Below, one piece after another: positions 1 through 11,397 of a stretch of DNA of 64,000 nt (its first letter is position 1; every line of letters begins with the position of its first letter). Below the pieces are notes generated by a model, which made no database searches, was not told the origin of the DNA, and worked only from the letters and a program-made list of their open reading frames with translations. The translations under genes and the position numbers were made by a program. Location of the stretch: the NCBI RefSeq assembly GCF_022539315.1, contig NC_066331.1, positions 10,944,015-11,008,014 on the forward strand, written 5' to 3'. The stretch is from Serinus canaria (taxonomy: Eukaryota; Chordata; Aves; Passeriformes; Fringillidae).

Positions 1-3000
1 GGCGGCGGCCGCCAGCCCCGACCCCGCGCTGGCCCGGGAGCGGCTCCAGGCCGTGCTGCGCGACATCGCCGGCGCCGCCTCCTTCCCTGCCATGGCAGGT
101 GAGTGTCCCCAACCCCTCCCTCTCTTCCCCGGGGGTCTCTGCCGGCTCAGCCCCTGCAGCAGCAGGAGCAGCAGCGGGGAGAGGTTTTGCAGAGTGTCAG
201 CCGAGTGCAACGACTGTGATAAAAAAGCACCACCCCAGGTCCTGTTTAATAACCACACCTGAGCCACAAATGGTTCCATTTAAACAGCAGCCAAATGAGT
301 TGTCCAGCCTTTGAACATTGAGGGGTGAGATGAAAGCGTTAAATCAGAAACCGGTGCTGGCTGTGACATCTGGTGGCTGTGGAGGTGTGAAGCGTCCCCG
401 TGTCCTGAGCTAAGGACAGCAGCGTGCCCTGGGCTGCCCAAAACACAGGGCAGGGGGTGGGTGGCACCTCCCAGGGCAGAAGAGCTGGCAGGGGTGGCCC
501 TGGGGGACCCTGCAAAGCAGCTGCTGTCCCTCCTCTCTCCGCAGGCGAGGCCCAGCCCCGCAGGCTGCACCCCTTCCCCATCCCCCCTGCCCGCTGCTAC
601 ACCTACAGCTGGGACCAGGACAACTTCGGTAAGTCAGGGCCCTGGCCCCACTCTCAGCTGGGCCCCGGAGCAGTTTTGGAGAAGTAGAAGGTTCCCCTTG
701 TGCAGAGCTGGTGCTTCCCCATTCCTGGAAGGACCTGGTCAGTTCTTGGGAAGGCTCCCTGCACTTCCCTGCTGGCTCCAGCGAGAGGGAACAGAGCTCT
801 GGGGAAGGGCAGCCCTGACAGGGAGCCAGGGTGGGTCAGGGGGTTTGGTCAGCCGAAGGCTTGGCTTTGCTGCAGTTAAACCTGGACCAGACGTGAGGAT
901 GTGGTGAAAGCTGGGTGGGAAGGCAGCAAAAGCCCAGCTGGAGTTTGCGTCTTGAGAACCCTGCCAGAATCTTGAGGAGAGAAACACAATTTTCTTTGCA
1001 TTGCCTCCAAGCCTTTTGTGGAAATCTAAAACCATTGGGGAGGAGGTTTCCAGCTCCTTGCTTGACACCAGGGTGGAGGAGAGTTTTGGCCAGGGGAAGT
1101 GGCAGCGATGTCTGGGGTCACCACGTTTGCAGTGGCTCTGCCAGAGCCCGTGGCAGACACGTCCTCCCTCTGGCTGCTTTCAGACATCCTCAACGATGTC
1201 CTCAGCAAGGAGTGCAGCATTGCTGAGCCCCTGGCCTCGGAGAACGAGGAGGAGGATGAGGAGGACGAGGAGGAGGAGGAGGACGAGGAGACAGACGGCG
1301 GCTCCCCCAGGCAGGACTCGCTGCTGGCCCCGCTCTGCGCCATCCCCAGTGACTCCGTGTACTCCGTGCTGGCCGAGGAGGGCTCCATGCCCCCGCGGGT
1401 GTCCCTCTTCGCCTCCCCCAAGGAGTCCCTCTCGGAGCTGACGGTGGTCTCCAGAAAGTCCCTGAAATCCTTCGTGTCCAGCCTGAAGGACTGCATGGAC
1501 AGCGGCTACGCCGAGGACAGCGACGAGAGCTCCCCGGACGCGGCGGGCCGGCCCGAGCTGCCCAAGCAGCGGCAGTCGCTGACCAACCGGCTCTACAGAC
1601 TGCTCAAGAGCAAGGGCCAGCAGCTGGTGCAGCGCCGGGACTGCCCGGGGCCGTGCTCGCTCCCGCTGCGCCGCGCCGAGAGCCTGTCCGCGTCCCCGGC
1701 GCAGCCGCGCGTCCCCGCGCGCTCCCGCCGCGCGCTCTCGCTGCCGCAGCACGGCCCGGGCCGGCGCGGGCCCGTCCCGCTCGCCCCGCGGCCCCTGGGG
1801 CTGCCCCGCCGCCCCTTCCTCAGCTGCGACGAGGAGGCCAAGGCGGGCACGCTGCGCGTGGTGGTGTTCGGCTCGGACCGCATCTCGGGCAAGGTGGCCC
1901 GCGCCTACAGCCGCCTCAGGTGAGCCCCAGGTGAGCCCCAGGTGAGCCAGGGGCCGCGGTGCCCGCCCTGCCGGGCGCTCCGCTCAGCCGGCCCTGCTCC
2001 TCCCCAGGCTCCAGGAGAGCTCCTGCCCCTCCCTGACACGGTACTTCAGGCTGCAGTTCTTCTACGTGCCCGTCAAGAGGAGCTGCGCGGCTCCATCTAC
2101 CCCGCAGATGCATCATCATCATCCTCATCATCACCACCACCACCCCTCGGCGTCGCCGGGGGAGCCCCCGCCCCGGGCACAGGTGGGTGTGCCCTTCCCG
2201 GGGGTGCTGTGGGAGCTGGGGCGGGCTGGGGGGCCCTCGGGGTGACCCCGGTGTCCGGTTCCAGGACCCCTCCCCGGCTGGGACGGAGAGCAGCACCGAC
2301 ATCTGCCACTACCTCGGCCTGCTGGACCCCTGGTACGAGCGCAACATCCTGGGGCTGATGAGCCTGCCCATGGGCGTCCTGTGCCAGGTGTGTGTGTGCC
2401 AGGGCAGGGCAGGGTGTGCCCCTTCCCTGGGGAGCTGTCTGGAGAGCCTTCTGCTGTGCCACACAGACACGGGATGGAGCTGGGGCTCGGGGCTCCTGGT
2501 GGTCAGCAGGAGGTTCCTGTCCCCCGTGGGGTGGGTGGGCAGGTGTGGTGGAGGTGCCATCTATCCCATCACCTCTCTGACCTGTTGTGCCACCTACCCT
2601 ACCACCCCTCTGACCCATTGTGCCACCACCTCCATTGCCTCTCTGACCCATTTTACCACCTACCCCACCACCTCTCTGACCCGTTGTGCCACCTACCCCA
2701 CCACCCCTCTGACCCGTTGTGCCACCACCTCCATTGCCTCTCTGACCCATTTTACCACCTACTCCATCACTTCTCTGACCCCTTGTGCCACCTACCCCAC
2801 CACCCCTCTGACCTGTTGTGCCCCCCCCAGTGTGCCAAGCCCGAGGCTGAGCCCCAGGAGGACGCCCAGGAGCAGCTGCCCATCCTGGCAGACATGATCC
2901 TCTACTACTGCCGCTTCGCCTCGCGCCCCGTGCTGCTGCAGCTCTACCAGACCGAGGTGGGCACAGGGAAGGGTGGAGGGCTCTGCCTGTGGAGCAGTGG

Positions 3001-6000
3001 GGGTGTGGCACAGCCACCATGCTGCTGAGGAAGAGCTCGGTCCCCTCTGGTCCCCTGGGTGTCCCTGGTGCCCTGGCTGATGCTCCTGGCTTAGGACTGA
3101 GAGTAGCTCCTGCCCTGACCACGAGCAGTTTTCCACCCCAGCCCGTTTCCCCAGGCACAGAGCAGTGCTGAGAGGGGTGAAGGCTGCCTGGCCAGGCTGG
3201 CTCCCCTCACCCCCACGTGTCCCCTCTTTTCCCCCCCGGCAGCTCACCTTCATCGGGGGGGAGAAGAGGACCGAGGTCTTCATCCAATCTCTGGAGCTGG
3301 GGCACTCAGCAGCCACGAGGGCCATCAAGGCCTCAGGTCTGAACCTGCTCCTGCAGCCCCTCCTGCCCTGGGGGGCTGGGGGAAGGTTTGGGAAGGTTTG
3401 GGAAGGGGAAGGGAAAGGGAAAGGGGGGAAGGGAAGGGGGAAAGGGGAAGGGGGAAAGGGGTAGCCTGGGCTGTAGGAGGTGTCCGAGCCAGGGCGAGCA
3501 AGTATCCAGACAGCTCTTCACTACTTTGGGAGAGAAATATCCCAGTTGTGTATTCCCCCCAGGAGTGAAACCATGGCAATGCCTGATTGTTTGTTCTGCT
3601 CTGAACTCTAGAATGGATTTACAATAAAGCACCTCCAAGCCCGTTTCCTTCCTCTCATCAGCACCTGCCAAATGCAGCTCTCTATCCCTTGTTACTGCTT
3701 GCTCTTTGTGCTTTGTCCAGAAGTGTCACTGATAAAATCCCTTTTTCCATCTCCTTGTTTTACTGGGCAAAGCCAGGTTTATGTGTGTGCTTGGAGCCTT
3801 CCGGGTGTCATTTTTTGTGCTTTTATGTCACAAATTTGCAGTATTAGTGCTGTTAAGAGAGCAGAAGCAGAGGCATCTGGCTGTGGTTCCTGCAGGCCCC
3901 CAGCCCGGGATGCTCTGCTGAAGTGAGCTCACACAGACATCTCATGGCCAGCCCCAGCACTGCACCTGAACGCGCTCCTCAGGGCTTCAACCGGCTGGTT
4001 TGGGTGAGCTCTGCTTGTCCTTCGAAGCAGAGCCCATAGAATTCCCCCCTGCTCCCCCAAAACCAGGCTTGGGCAAAGAGCTCTTTCCCCAGCCCATGAA
4101 ACACCGTCAGTGCTGGATCCGATGTTCCCCTTGGCTTGTCTGGCACCACTTCACAGCTGCAAACGCTTATCCAGGAGGAAAAGAACAGTCAGGAAGTGCC
4201 AGGCCCAGTGTTTCAGGCTAGTGTAATGTGGGCAGAAGCCTGCCTGAGCAAAGAGGAGCAGGGAGAGCACTGTGGCCTTTGTTGCTCTGTGTTTTCCTGG
4301 AGCTCTGACCCCTCTGCACTGGCTCAGCCAGAGCCACTTTCAGTTCTGCAGAGTGGTTTTGTGCTGTAATTCCTCTCTGGATTCTTTGCTTTCTGCAGAG
4401 TGGTTTTGTGCTGTAATTCCTCTCTGGATTCTTTGCTTTCTGCAGCCTTTAAGCCACCTTTTCTCCGTTTTGCCCTTTTGGCCCACAGCTGTGCTCAGCG
4501 AGCCCTTTTCCCCTTCCTGCAGTCCTGGGTGTGCCAGCAGCCAGGGAAGGCTGGGGATGAGAAGCCCCCATGTGATGTTTGCTCCTTGTTTCCTGCAGGT
4601 CCAGGCAGCAAAAGGCTGGGGATAGATGGAGACAGGGAAGCAATCCCACTGACACTACAGATTGCATATAGCAAGGTCAGTGCTGGCACTGCTGGGGACA
4701 GCTCTGGGACACTTGTGGCAAGGACATGGAGGGGCTGGAGCGTGTCCAGGGAAAGGAACAAGGCTGGGGAAGGGGCTGGAGCATCAGGAGGGGCTGAGGG
4801 AGCTGGGAAGGGGCTCAGCCTAGAGAAAAGGAGGCTCAGGGGGGCCCTTGTGGCTCTGCACAGCTCCTGCCAGGAGGGGACAGCCAGGGAGGGGGTATCA
4901 GGCTCTGCTCCCAGGGGACAGGGACAGGAGGAGAGGGAACAGCTTCAGGCTGGGCCACAGGGAGTTTATATTGGATATAAGAGGATATTTCTTCACTGAA
5001 AGGGTTTTCCAGCCCTGGCACAGGTGTGCAGGGCAGCGGTGGAGTCACCATCCCTGGGGATGTTTAAAAGATGTGGGGTTGGTGCTGAAGGACTTGGCAG
5101 GGTTAGATTTAGGGTTGGATGTGAGCTGAAAGACCTTTTCCAAGCTGAACGGTTGTGTGCTTCTCTCTGCCGGGCTCTGGCTGCTCCCTGCAGACAGCTG
5201 CCAGTGGCAGGAGTCACTGGAATGACGTGGAGAAGGTCTGCACGTCTGTCAACCTCAGCAAGGCCTGCAGGAGGCACGAGGAGCTCGGTGGGTACCGGGT
5301 GTGCCAGGGGAGGCTGGGGGCACCAGGGAAGCCAGGGAGCCCCGTGGATCTCCTGGCTGGAAAATGAGGGAGGGAGAGTGCAGGAGACACATGGGAGTCC
5401 CTGATGTTCCTTCAGCTGTGCTGTAGTCCTGGGGTGCGTGCCAGTCCTCAGCACCACCTCAGGGACAAAAGACACGGCCTGTCCCACTCTCCCAAAGGTT
5501 CCAGCTGGAAAAGCATCCACTAGGGATGCAGCTGGGATGGCTCAGTGGCAGGGTGATGCTCTCCAGAACAGCACTTACTTAGTGAGGAGGAGCAGCAGGT
5601 AAAAACTCTTCAGGTGAAGCAGGACCGAGGGCCAGGTGCTGGTCCTGCATCCAGGGCAGCCTGCCTCAGCACGCCCTTCCTGCAGCTCAGACACAGCTCC
5701 CAGCCTCAGAAGCCTCTGTTCTAATCAGGTGTCCAATTAATCAGGGTTTGAGCCTTTGAGAAGCTCCAAGGCTCTGGCTCTGTGTGTATTTGGTTGGTTC
5801 TTGTTTAGGAGCTGCTGCTCTGGCCATCAGACACGGCCAGTTCTGAGACAGCTGAGGGGGTTTGGGTCCTTTTCCCTCGCTTGCCTGGTGCCTGGCAGGT
5901 GTTTGTGAGCAGGATAATCAGGGTGTTGTACCGACCAGGAGGCTCCATGGAGCTCCCCACTGTCCCTCCTGCCCCTCCCCATCCCTGGAGCCAGTCCTGG

Positions 6001-7546
6001 GAGAAAAGCATCAGGAATGGGCTTCTCACCCCCTCTGAGTGCTGCGCTGGATGTTCCTGCTCTAGCTCAGGGCTGGCACTAGGGGTGCCCTCAGCTCCCC
6101 TCTGTGAATCTCCCTCCTGCCAAGAGGAGCCCGATCCCCCTGGCCCCGGCGGTTCTCCCGTTCCGCGTTTGACCACGGGATGTCACCGTCATTCCAGGCA
6201 CCAGGAGGCGCCTCCGGGTGGGCTCAGGAGATGCCACGGGGGGACAGTCAGCCTTTCCTCTCGGCGATGGCCAATGGATTTCCTCCCGCCTGCAGCCCAG
6301 GGTGGTTAAATGCTCTGTCCCGCTGTGCTTGGAAAGCAGCTGGAATTGCAGAGCACATTCAGCAGGAGGGGAGGAAAGCTGGGACTGCTCTGCATTCCCC
6401 TGCAGTGGGATCCTACTGGAGCTCCAGTTCTGGGATGCTCTGAGAGGTGCAGGGACCTGTTGGGTCCCAGCAGAGCCCCAGGCCATGGCAGCCTCCTTCT
6501 GTTGCAGCCTCGAAGACAGAATGTCTCAACCTAACCATGACCGAGGTGGTCAAGAGGCAGAACTCCAAATCCAAGAAAAGTTTCAATCAGGTAACTGCAA
6601 CCCTGGGGCTTTTGCATCTGGGGAGACGAGAGGGGAGCAGGGCTGGAGAGAGCAGCTCCTGGGGCACCCCTTTGCTGCTGCCCTGCCCAGCCCAGGGAAG
6701 GCGCTGAGGCAGCAGCTCCCTCACGCCAGCCTTTCCTCTCAGCAGATCAGCGTGTCCCAGATCAAGGTGGACAAGGTCCAGATCATCGGGGTGCAGTCCT
6801 CCTTCGCCGTGTGCCTGGACCAGGACGAGCAGAAGATCCTGCAGAGCGTCACCAGGTGGGAGCTGCAGCCACAGCTGCTGGGATGGGGCAGCCTGAGCCA
6901 CCCCTCCAAGCCCCAGGCCCTGAGCTCAGCTGGGATGGGTGCTCCTGCTCAGATCCCAGCAGCCCTGTTCCTGCTGGGCTCTCAGCCCCATTTCTGCTGG
7001 ATTCTCAGCCCCGTTCCTGCTGGGCTCTCAGCCCCATTCCTGCTGCCCCTGAGGGTTTCTCAGCCCCATTCCCACTGGGCTCTCATCCCTATTCCCACTG
7101 GGCTCTCAGCCCCATTCCTGCTCAGTTCTCAGCCCCATTCCTGCTGCCCCTGAGGGTTTCTTAGTCCCATTCTCATTCCTGCTGGGCTCTCAGCTCCATT
7201 CCTGCTGGGCTCTAAGCCCCATTCCCACTGCCCCTGAAGGTTTCTCAGCCCCATTCCTGCTGGGCTCTAAGCCCCATTCCCACTGCCCCTGAAGGTTTCT
7301 CAGCCCCATTCCTGCTGGGCTCTCAGCCCCATTCCTGCTGCCCCTGAGGGTTCTCAGCCCCCACCTCACTCAGGGTTTGTTTGTTTCGTGGTGTTGCCCT
7401 GCAGGTGTGAGATCTCCGTGTGCTACAAGCCCAGGGACTGTGACCCCCTGGCACCGAGGGGGTCCCCTGTGGCTCCCCAGGACCCCTCCGAGCTCCCCTC
7501 CCTGCTGTGTTTGCCCATTGCCACCTTCAGCGGGGCGCTGCCATAG
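1..7546 (+). CDS. PIK3R5: PIK3R5 (p101), PI3K-gamma regulatory subunit 5; 3' part, 5' end outside window
   Basis: Adaptor of the class IB PI3-kinase p110-gamma; it recruits the kinase to G-beta-gamma at the plasma membrane downstream of GPCRs. Twelve coding exons with GT/AG borders join in frame: 1-98 (frame from base 2), 545-628, 1184-1919, 2008-2182, 2265-2387, 2831-2956, 3243-3336, 4599-4675, 5194-5287, 6508-6590, 6746-6855, 7405-7546 (stop TAG 7544). They give 646 codons; human p101 is about 880 aa, so roughly the first quarter lies upstream. Landmarks: [11 protein letters not shown]; an acidic run at ~1246-1296; [11 protein letters not shown]; the core strand [42 protein letters not shown]; the basic stretch [20 protein letters not shown] and [12 protein letters not shown] in the C-terminal G-beta-gamma-binding region; and the terminus TFSGALP, which I recall as nearly identical in mammals. 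The linker in exon 2008-2182 carries an unusual poly-His run. PIK3R6 follows on the same strand. Confidence 0.96.
1246..1296 (+). other. PIK3R5: Acidic Glu/Asp-rich segment in PIK3R5
   Basis: GAG/GAC-rich codons encode an almost uninterrupted Glu/Asp stretch ending in ETDGG. Mammalian p101 has a similar acidic run followed by ETDG at the same place, so this is a conserved low-complexity linker and not a repeat artefact. It lies between the helical N-terminal part and the central core domain. Confidence 0.85.
1911..1952 (+). repeat. 12-bp tandem repeat of a splice donor (3 copies) at a PIK3R5 exon end
   Basis: The last bases of exon 1184-1919 and its donor (CAG|GTGAGCCC) are repeated immediately, so GT dinucleotides in the same context occur at 1920, 1932 and 1944. 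The first is assigned as the true donor because it restores Arg across the junction (AG|G) to exon 2008. The frame meets TGA at 1921, so use of the downstream copies would truncate the protein. Confidence 0.8.
2111..2143 (+). repeat. PIK3R5: CAT/CAC repeat encoding a poly-histidine run in PIK3R5
   Basis: Eleven in-frame codons read four His, one Pro, six His, just after the KRS end of the core strand. The mammalian counterpart of this linker is Ser/Pro-rich without a His run. The reading frame continues normally into the next exon ([14 protein letters not shown]), so the run belongs to the protein. Confidence 0.85.
2568..2827 (+). repeat. Minisatellite filling the 3' end of a PIK3R5 intron
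   Basis: About eight units of 31-35 bp on the theme CTCTGACCCATTGTGCCACC, with a higher-order pattern of roughly three units (variants with CCTCCATTGCC or ATTTTACC). The array runs into the polypyrimidine/AG acceptor of exon 2831-2956. It creates long repetitive open frames on both strands that are not genes. Confidence 0.9.
3375..3462 (+). repeat. Purine-rich GGGAAAGG simple repeat
   Basis: Short GGGAAGG / GGGAAAGG units downstream of the donor of PIK3R5 exon 3243-3336. It is a low-complexity, strand-asymmetric purine tract inside the intron. Confidence 0.8.
4342..4447 (+). repeat. Tandem duplication of a ~53-bp unit in a PIK3R5 intron
   Basis: The stretch containing TTTCTGCAGAGTGGTTTTGTGCTGTAATTCCTCTCTGGATTCTTTGC occurs twice in a row with almost no divergence, suggesting a recent duplication. 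It lies in the ~1.26-kb intron between exons 3243-3336 and 4599-4675. Confidence 0.8.
4730..5158 (+). mobile_element. CR1-type LINE 3' fragment in a PIK3R5 intron
   Basis: Recognised as the sense-strand 3' end of an avian CR1 element. It has, in order, blocks equivalent to GGAGCGTGTCCAG, GCTGAGGGAGCTGG, AGCCTAGAGAAAAGGAGGCTC, a TTCTTCACTGAAAGG segment, GTGGAGTCACCATCCCTGG and a terminal GGACTTGGCAGGGTTAG block. It is old and 5'-truncated, with no intact reverse transcriptase. It fills most of the intron between exons 4599-4675 and 5194-5287 and ends only ~35 bp before the acceptor. Confidence 0.88.
6960..7352 (+). repeat. Minisatellite, CAGCCCCATTCCTGCTG theme, last PIK3R5 intron
   Basis: More than a dozen imperfect units of the form GGGCTCTCAGCCCCATTCCTGCTG, some followed by CCCCTGAGGGTTT. 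They occupy most of the intron between exons 6746-6855 and 7405-7546. Pyrimidine-rich and without coding content. Confidence 0.88.
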
Positions 7547-9515
7547 AGGAGCCGTGTCCCTGCAGAGCAGACTCTGTCCCACGCCAGGCCGGGCTCAGGA
7601 GAAGGAAGAGAACACCCAGAGGACACCCAGCCCTGCCTGTCCCTGAGCTCCTGCAGCCGCAGAGTCACTGTGGTGTTGCCATGGGGGCTGATCTGCAGCT
7701 CCGGGCTCAGCCCCTGCTCGGGAAATGGGATCAATCCTTGTGCTCTGGTGTCCCCAGGGGCTCCTCAGAAGGTTCCTGGATGTCTCCTGTGGGTCAGCAG
7801 ATCCAGCACCTGGTGGGAGGGTGGGGCAAGGACAGGGTATTCCCTGCCAGGTGGGCTGAGGGGAAGGGTGAGTTCACAGGGATGTTTGGGGGAAGGATCC
7901 TCCTCGGCTCGGTGCTGTCGGGTGTCTGTCAGTGCAGGGCGATTACAGACCCTGGTACTGGTCAAATACCAACCCTGTCCTGCTGGTGCCTCACCTGTCA
8001 CACCTCGAGGATGCTCAGGACAGTTTTCTGGCTTGGGGACAGGTTTCTCAAGGTTTCCCTTCCCCTCTGGAGGTCGGGTGTCCTGCAGGGATGCAGAGCA
8101 GGGATCCTGCAGTGTGGGATTGGAGTGCAACAGGCCATGCCAGGGCAAGGACAGCTGCTGGTGGGTCCTTGTATTTCCTGTGCACCCAGGAGAGGAATTC
8201 CCAGTTTCTGCAGGGTTCCAGCACTGAGCTGTACTCCCAGTCCAGCCCCTGGTCATGCACCCTGCTCCCAGCACTGTGTGCCAGAGCCAGCCCAGGGCTG
8301 AACCCTCAGCAGCTGCTGGGAATCCATCAGGATCTGTGCTGGACTCCCAGCAGAGGGGGAAGGACTGGGGGAAGCACCAGGATGGCCTTAGGGCCACTGC
8401 AGAGTGACATTTTCTGGGGAGGGACCCAGCTCCAAACCCACCGAGTGACAGCTGCAGCTGACAGCAGGATTTGAGATCCTCCCCCACACAAACATGCCAA
8501 TCTCCTCCCCCTCCCTGCGAGGCTGTAGGTACAGAAAGGTGCAATATTTGAGGGTATTTTGGAGCAATTTGACCCTATGAGTGAAGAAATAAGAGTGGAA
8601 AAGGCTCAGGCTGTTTCTGGGTGGTTTTTGGGGAGTGTGGCCATGCTGGCAGCACAAGAGCTGCTGCAGGCTCCAAGGAGCTGGATCCCAGTGCCCTGTG
8701 TTCCCTGGAAGTGTCTGGAAGGGACCCCTGGCACTGCTGGGGTCTGCAGGGCTCAGCCACAGTGGGGTCAGTCCAGGGGGATCCTGCAGGGAGCAGGACC
8801 TGGTGAGCTCCTTGCACTGTCCCCAAGCCTGGAGGCACAGCAGCAGTGTCACCTGAGGTTCAGCCTGCCAGGGAAGGGGCCAGAGCTCCTGGGGGCTCAG
8901 GTGTTTCCAAGGAGAGGGGGTCAGGTGTGTCTGCTGGGTTCCCCAGCCCTGCTGGGACCCCTCCTGTGCCCTGGCTCTGCACCTGGCTCTGCTGGTGCTG
9001 GCCCCTTCTGCTCCCACTGTGCCATGGCTGGGGACAGCCTGGCCTGGCCCAGGGCTGAGCACTGAGGTCCCCAAAGGGTTCTCTCTGCCTTTGCCTTCCC
9101 CAGGCAGGGTTGAGATGCGTTCTCTGCAGTGGGGCTGGAGTTTGGCAGGTGGTTGGGGGTTTAAACCAGCACCTTGTCCTGTCATCGCTGCTCCTTGGCA
9201 TCTTGGGATCCAAATCCATGCCGTGGATCCATGCCTAGGGACCGAATCCCTCAGGGTCCAGCTGGTTCAGCAGTCCTGGAGAAGAGAATTCCCATCCCAC
9301 AGAGAAAACCAAGCCCAAACTCCAGGGAATCATAGTCCTGGCGAAGGTGCTGACCTCTGATGCTGTCTGGAAATGAGAGAATTCCAGGGTTCTTTGGGGT
9401 GGTTTTTGTACGTTTGTGTAGCCTCAGGAAATCTGTGTAAAGTCTGTGCTGATCTGTAAAACACTGTGCAGAGAACTTTTAAAGTAATTGTAAAATATTA
9501 AAAGTTGATTTATTT
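7547..9515 (+). other. PIK3R5: PIK3R5 3'UTR (inferred)
   Basis: About 2 kb of non-coding sequence between the PIK3R5 stop and a cluster of 3'-end signals at about 9.4-9.5 kb (TTTTTGTA, GTAAAATATTAAAAG). No competing gene or splice pattern is evident. The extent is inferred from the first plausible poly(A) signal. Confidence 0.55.
9497..9502 (+). terminator. PIK3R5: Candidate poly(A) signal ATTAAA for PIK3R5
   Basis: ATTAAA in an A/T-rich local context, the common variant of AATAAA, with T-rich sequence downstream. No canonical AATAAA was seen nearer the stop codon. Confidence 0.5.
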
Positions 9516-9858
9516 CCGGTACAGGAGCAGTATTTGGGTCAAGGAATTCCTGGCTGGGTGGGAGGCAGGGGAGGAGGCTCCAAAACTCCCCCGAGGAGCT
9601 GACCTGGGAGCAGGAAAAGGCTCAGAGTCATTGGCAGAGACAATTCCAGGACCCACCACAGCACCAGGATTTTTCCTTCAGGTGCTCCAGAGTGTCCTGC
9701 TCAGGTGGGTGACCTGGATTAACCTGCAGGTAGAATAGAACCTGCACAGTCCTTATCAGCTAAATGGTGTTTTCCACCCTCACAGGACAGCCTGAGGCGC
9801 TGCCCAGATTTGAACACTCCAAGGTTTATTACTATCATCTTTTTATCCCCTTGGTATT

Positions 9859-9898
9859 TTTTTTTTTCAAGACCAAAAAAAAAAAAAAAAAAAAAAAG
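9859..9898 (+). repeat. Poly(T)/poly(A) tract
   Basis: A T10 run is followed within ~20 bp by an uninterrupted run of about 23 A. It could be a simple repeat or the degenerate tail of a retroposed sequence. I see no recognisable body upstream and no clear target-site duplication. Confidence 0.7.
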
Positions 9899-10224
9899 GT
9901 GTATTTGAGATGACTCAGTTTAGAGAAATGGAAAAGGCAACTTCAATGCCACTACGCTGTCAGCTTGGCTTTCCTTTCCCCAGATCCCCTCATCTTCTAT
10001 ATTTGTTGGAGCTGGACTAGAAATAGAACTGGGCTGAAGGCCAGGGTAGGAAATAGAGCCTCAGCATCAGAAGTGTTTGGTTGTGACCTGTTCCCTTCAA
10101 AGTGTGTGGAAATCCCCCAGGGCTGGGGCTGGGGCTGGGATTGGGCTGGAGGAACAGCCCTGGCCCCGCCGGCCCTGCTTGCTGCCCCCTGGCACTGCCC
10201 CCCCTGGCACAGCCCCAGCTGCTC

Positions 10225-10495
10225 TGGGCACATGTGCCAGTCCCTGCCCACCCTGCCAGGGAACAATTCCTCATTCCCAATCTCCCATCCAGCCCCGCTC
10301 GCTGGCACTGGGAGCCATTCCCTGTGTCTGTCCCTCCATCCTTGTCCCCAGTCCCTCTCCAGCTCTCCTGGAGCCCCTTCAGGCCCTGCCAGGGGCTCTG
10401 AGCTCTCCCTGGAGCTGCTCCTCTCCAGGCGAGCACCCCCAGCTCTCACAGCCTGGTTCCAGAGGGGCTCCAGCCCTTGGGGTATGAGGAGATCC
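10225..10495 (-). mobile_element. CR1-type LINE fragment, reverse orientation
   Basis: The + strand reads as the complement of a songbird-type CR1 3' region: the CCAGGGAACAATTCCTCATT, AGCTCTCCTGGAGCCCCTTC, CTGAGCTCTCCCTGGAGC and CTCCAGGCGAGCACCCCCAG blocks occur in the usual order. It is diverged and truncated, and lies in the PIK3R5-PIK3R6 intergenic region. Confidence 0.8.
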
Positions 10496-11293
10496 CTTCA
10501 GGAGACAGAGTTTTTCCATGTGAGGAAGATTCCAACTGCTTCAAAACCTCCCTGCACCCCACCCAGGCCCAGCAGTGACCAGGTAGGGCTCCAAAATACC
10601 TGTAAATCCCAGAGCACAGCCCCAGCCCACAGGGACAAAGGGCGGCTTTGTCCCTCACCCGCCACACAAGAGGTTCTTTCTCTGCTGCAGTTTGGCTCTT
10701 CCCTTTTTCCCCCAGTCTTCTGACTGAAGGCTTTGTGTGAGCAGGGTCACACCTGGCTCTTCCTCTCTCTGTGGCCAGGAGCTGACGTTATCTGGGGGAA
10801 TTCAGCAGTTCCCTGTGCTGCTCTGAGGGTTTCTGTCTGCTGTGTTTTGGTGTTTAATGACATCACAAAATGTGGGGAACCGAGCTCTTCATGCCCCTTC
10901 CACAGGCTGCCGCAAGGATGGGGCCCTGCAGCAGGAGAAGGGTCCGTGGTGCTATGCCAGAGATGGAAAGGCAGCAGGGGAAGGGGTGGGGTGAGGCTGA
11001 AGGGTCCCAGCAGGACCCTCCAGTGCTCGGGTTTTTGGGTTTGGTGGCAATGAGCAGGTGCTGGCTGTGTGCTGTGGGCAGTGAACGAGGAGCTCTCTGG
11101 CCTCTTTCTTCTCTGCAGGGGGACAGAGCCCAGCTCTGGGGCCGGATAGGGGGTGGTGAAGGCCTGGGTCCTGCAGGGCCAGCCGGGAGGGGACAAGTGC
11201 AGATCTCTGGGAACAACTGAGGGATGCAGCAAAGCCGAAGCTCATCCCCCTCCTCCCGTCCTGTGCAAAGTGTGGGCCAGCCCAGCCCTGCCC

Positions 11294-11397
11294 GAGCTCT
11301 TCCCTCTGGAATTTCCATGGCAAACAGGAGAGAGAGGCAGCTCCTGAGCCTCTTCCCTCTGGAATTTCCATGGCAAACAGGAGAGAGGCAGCTCCTG
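11294..11397 (+). repeat. ~53-bp tandem duplication
   Basis: Two near-identical copies of a unit beginning CTCTTCCCTCTGGAATTTCC and containing GGCAAACAGGAGAGAGGCAGCTCCTG lie head to tail. Non-coding. Confidence 0.8.

Noticed and set aside
2097..3158. 353-codon minus-strand ORF with [11 protein letters not shown] repeats
   Set aside because: Antisense translation of the PIK3R5 intronic minisatellite and flanking exons.
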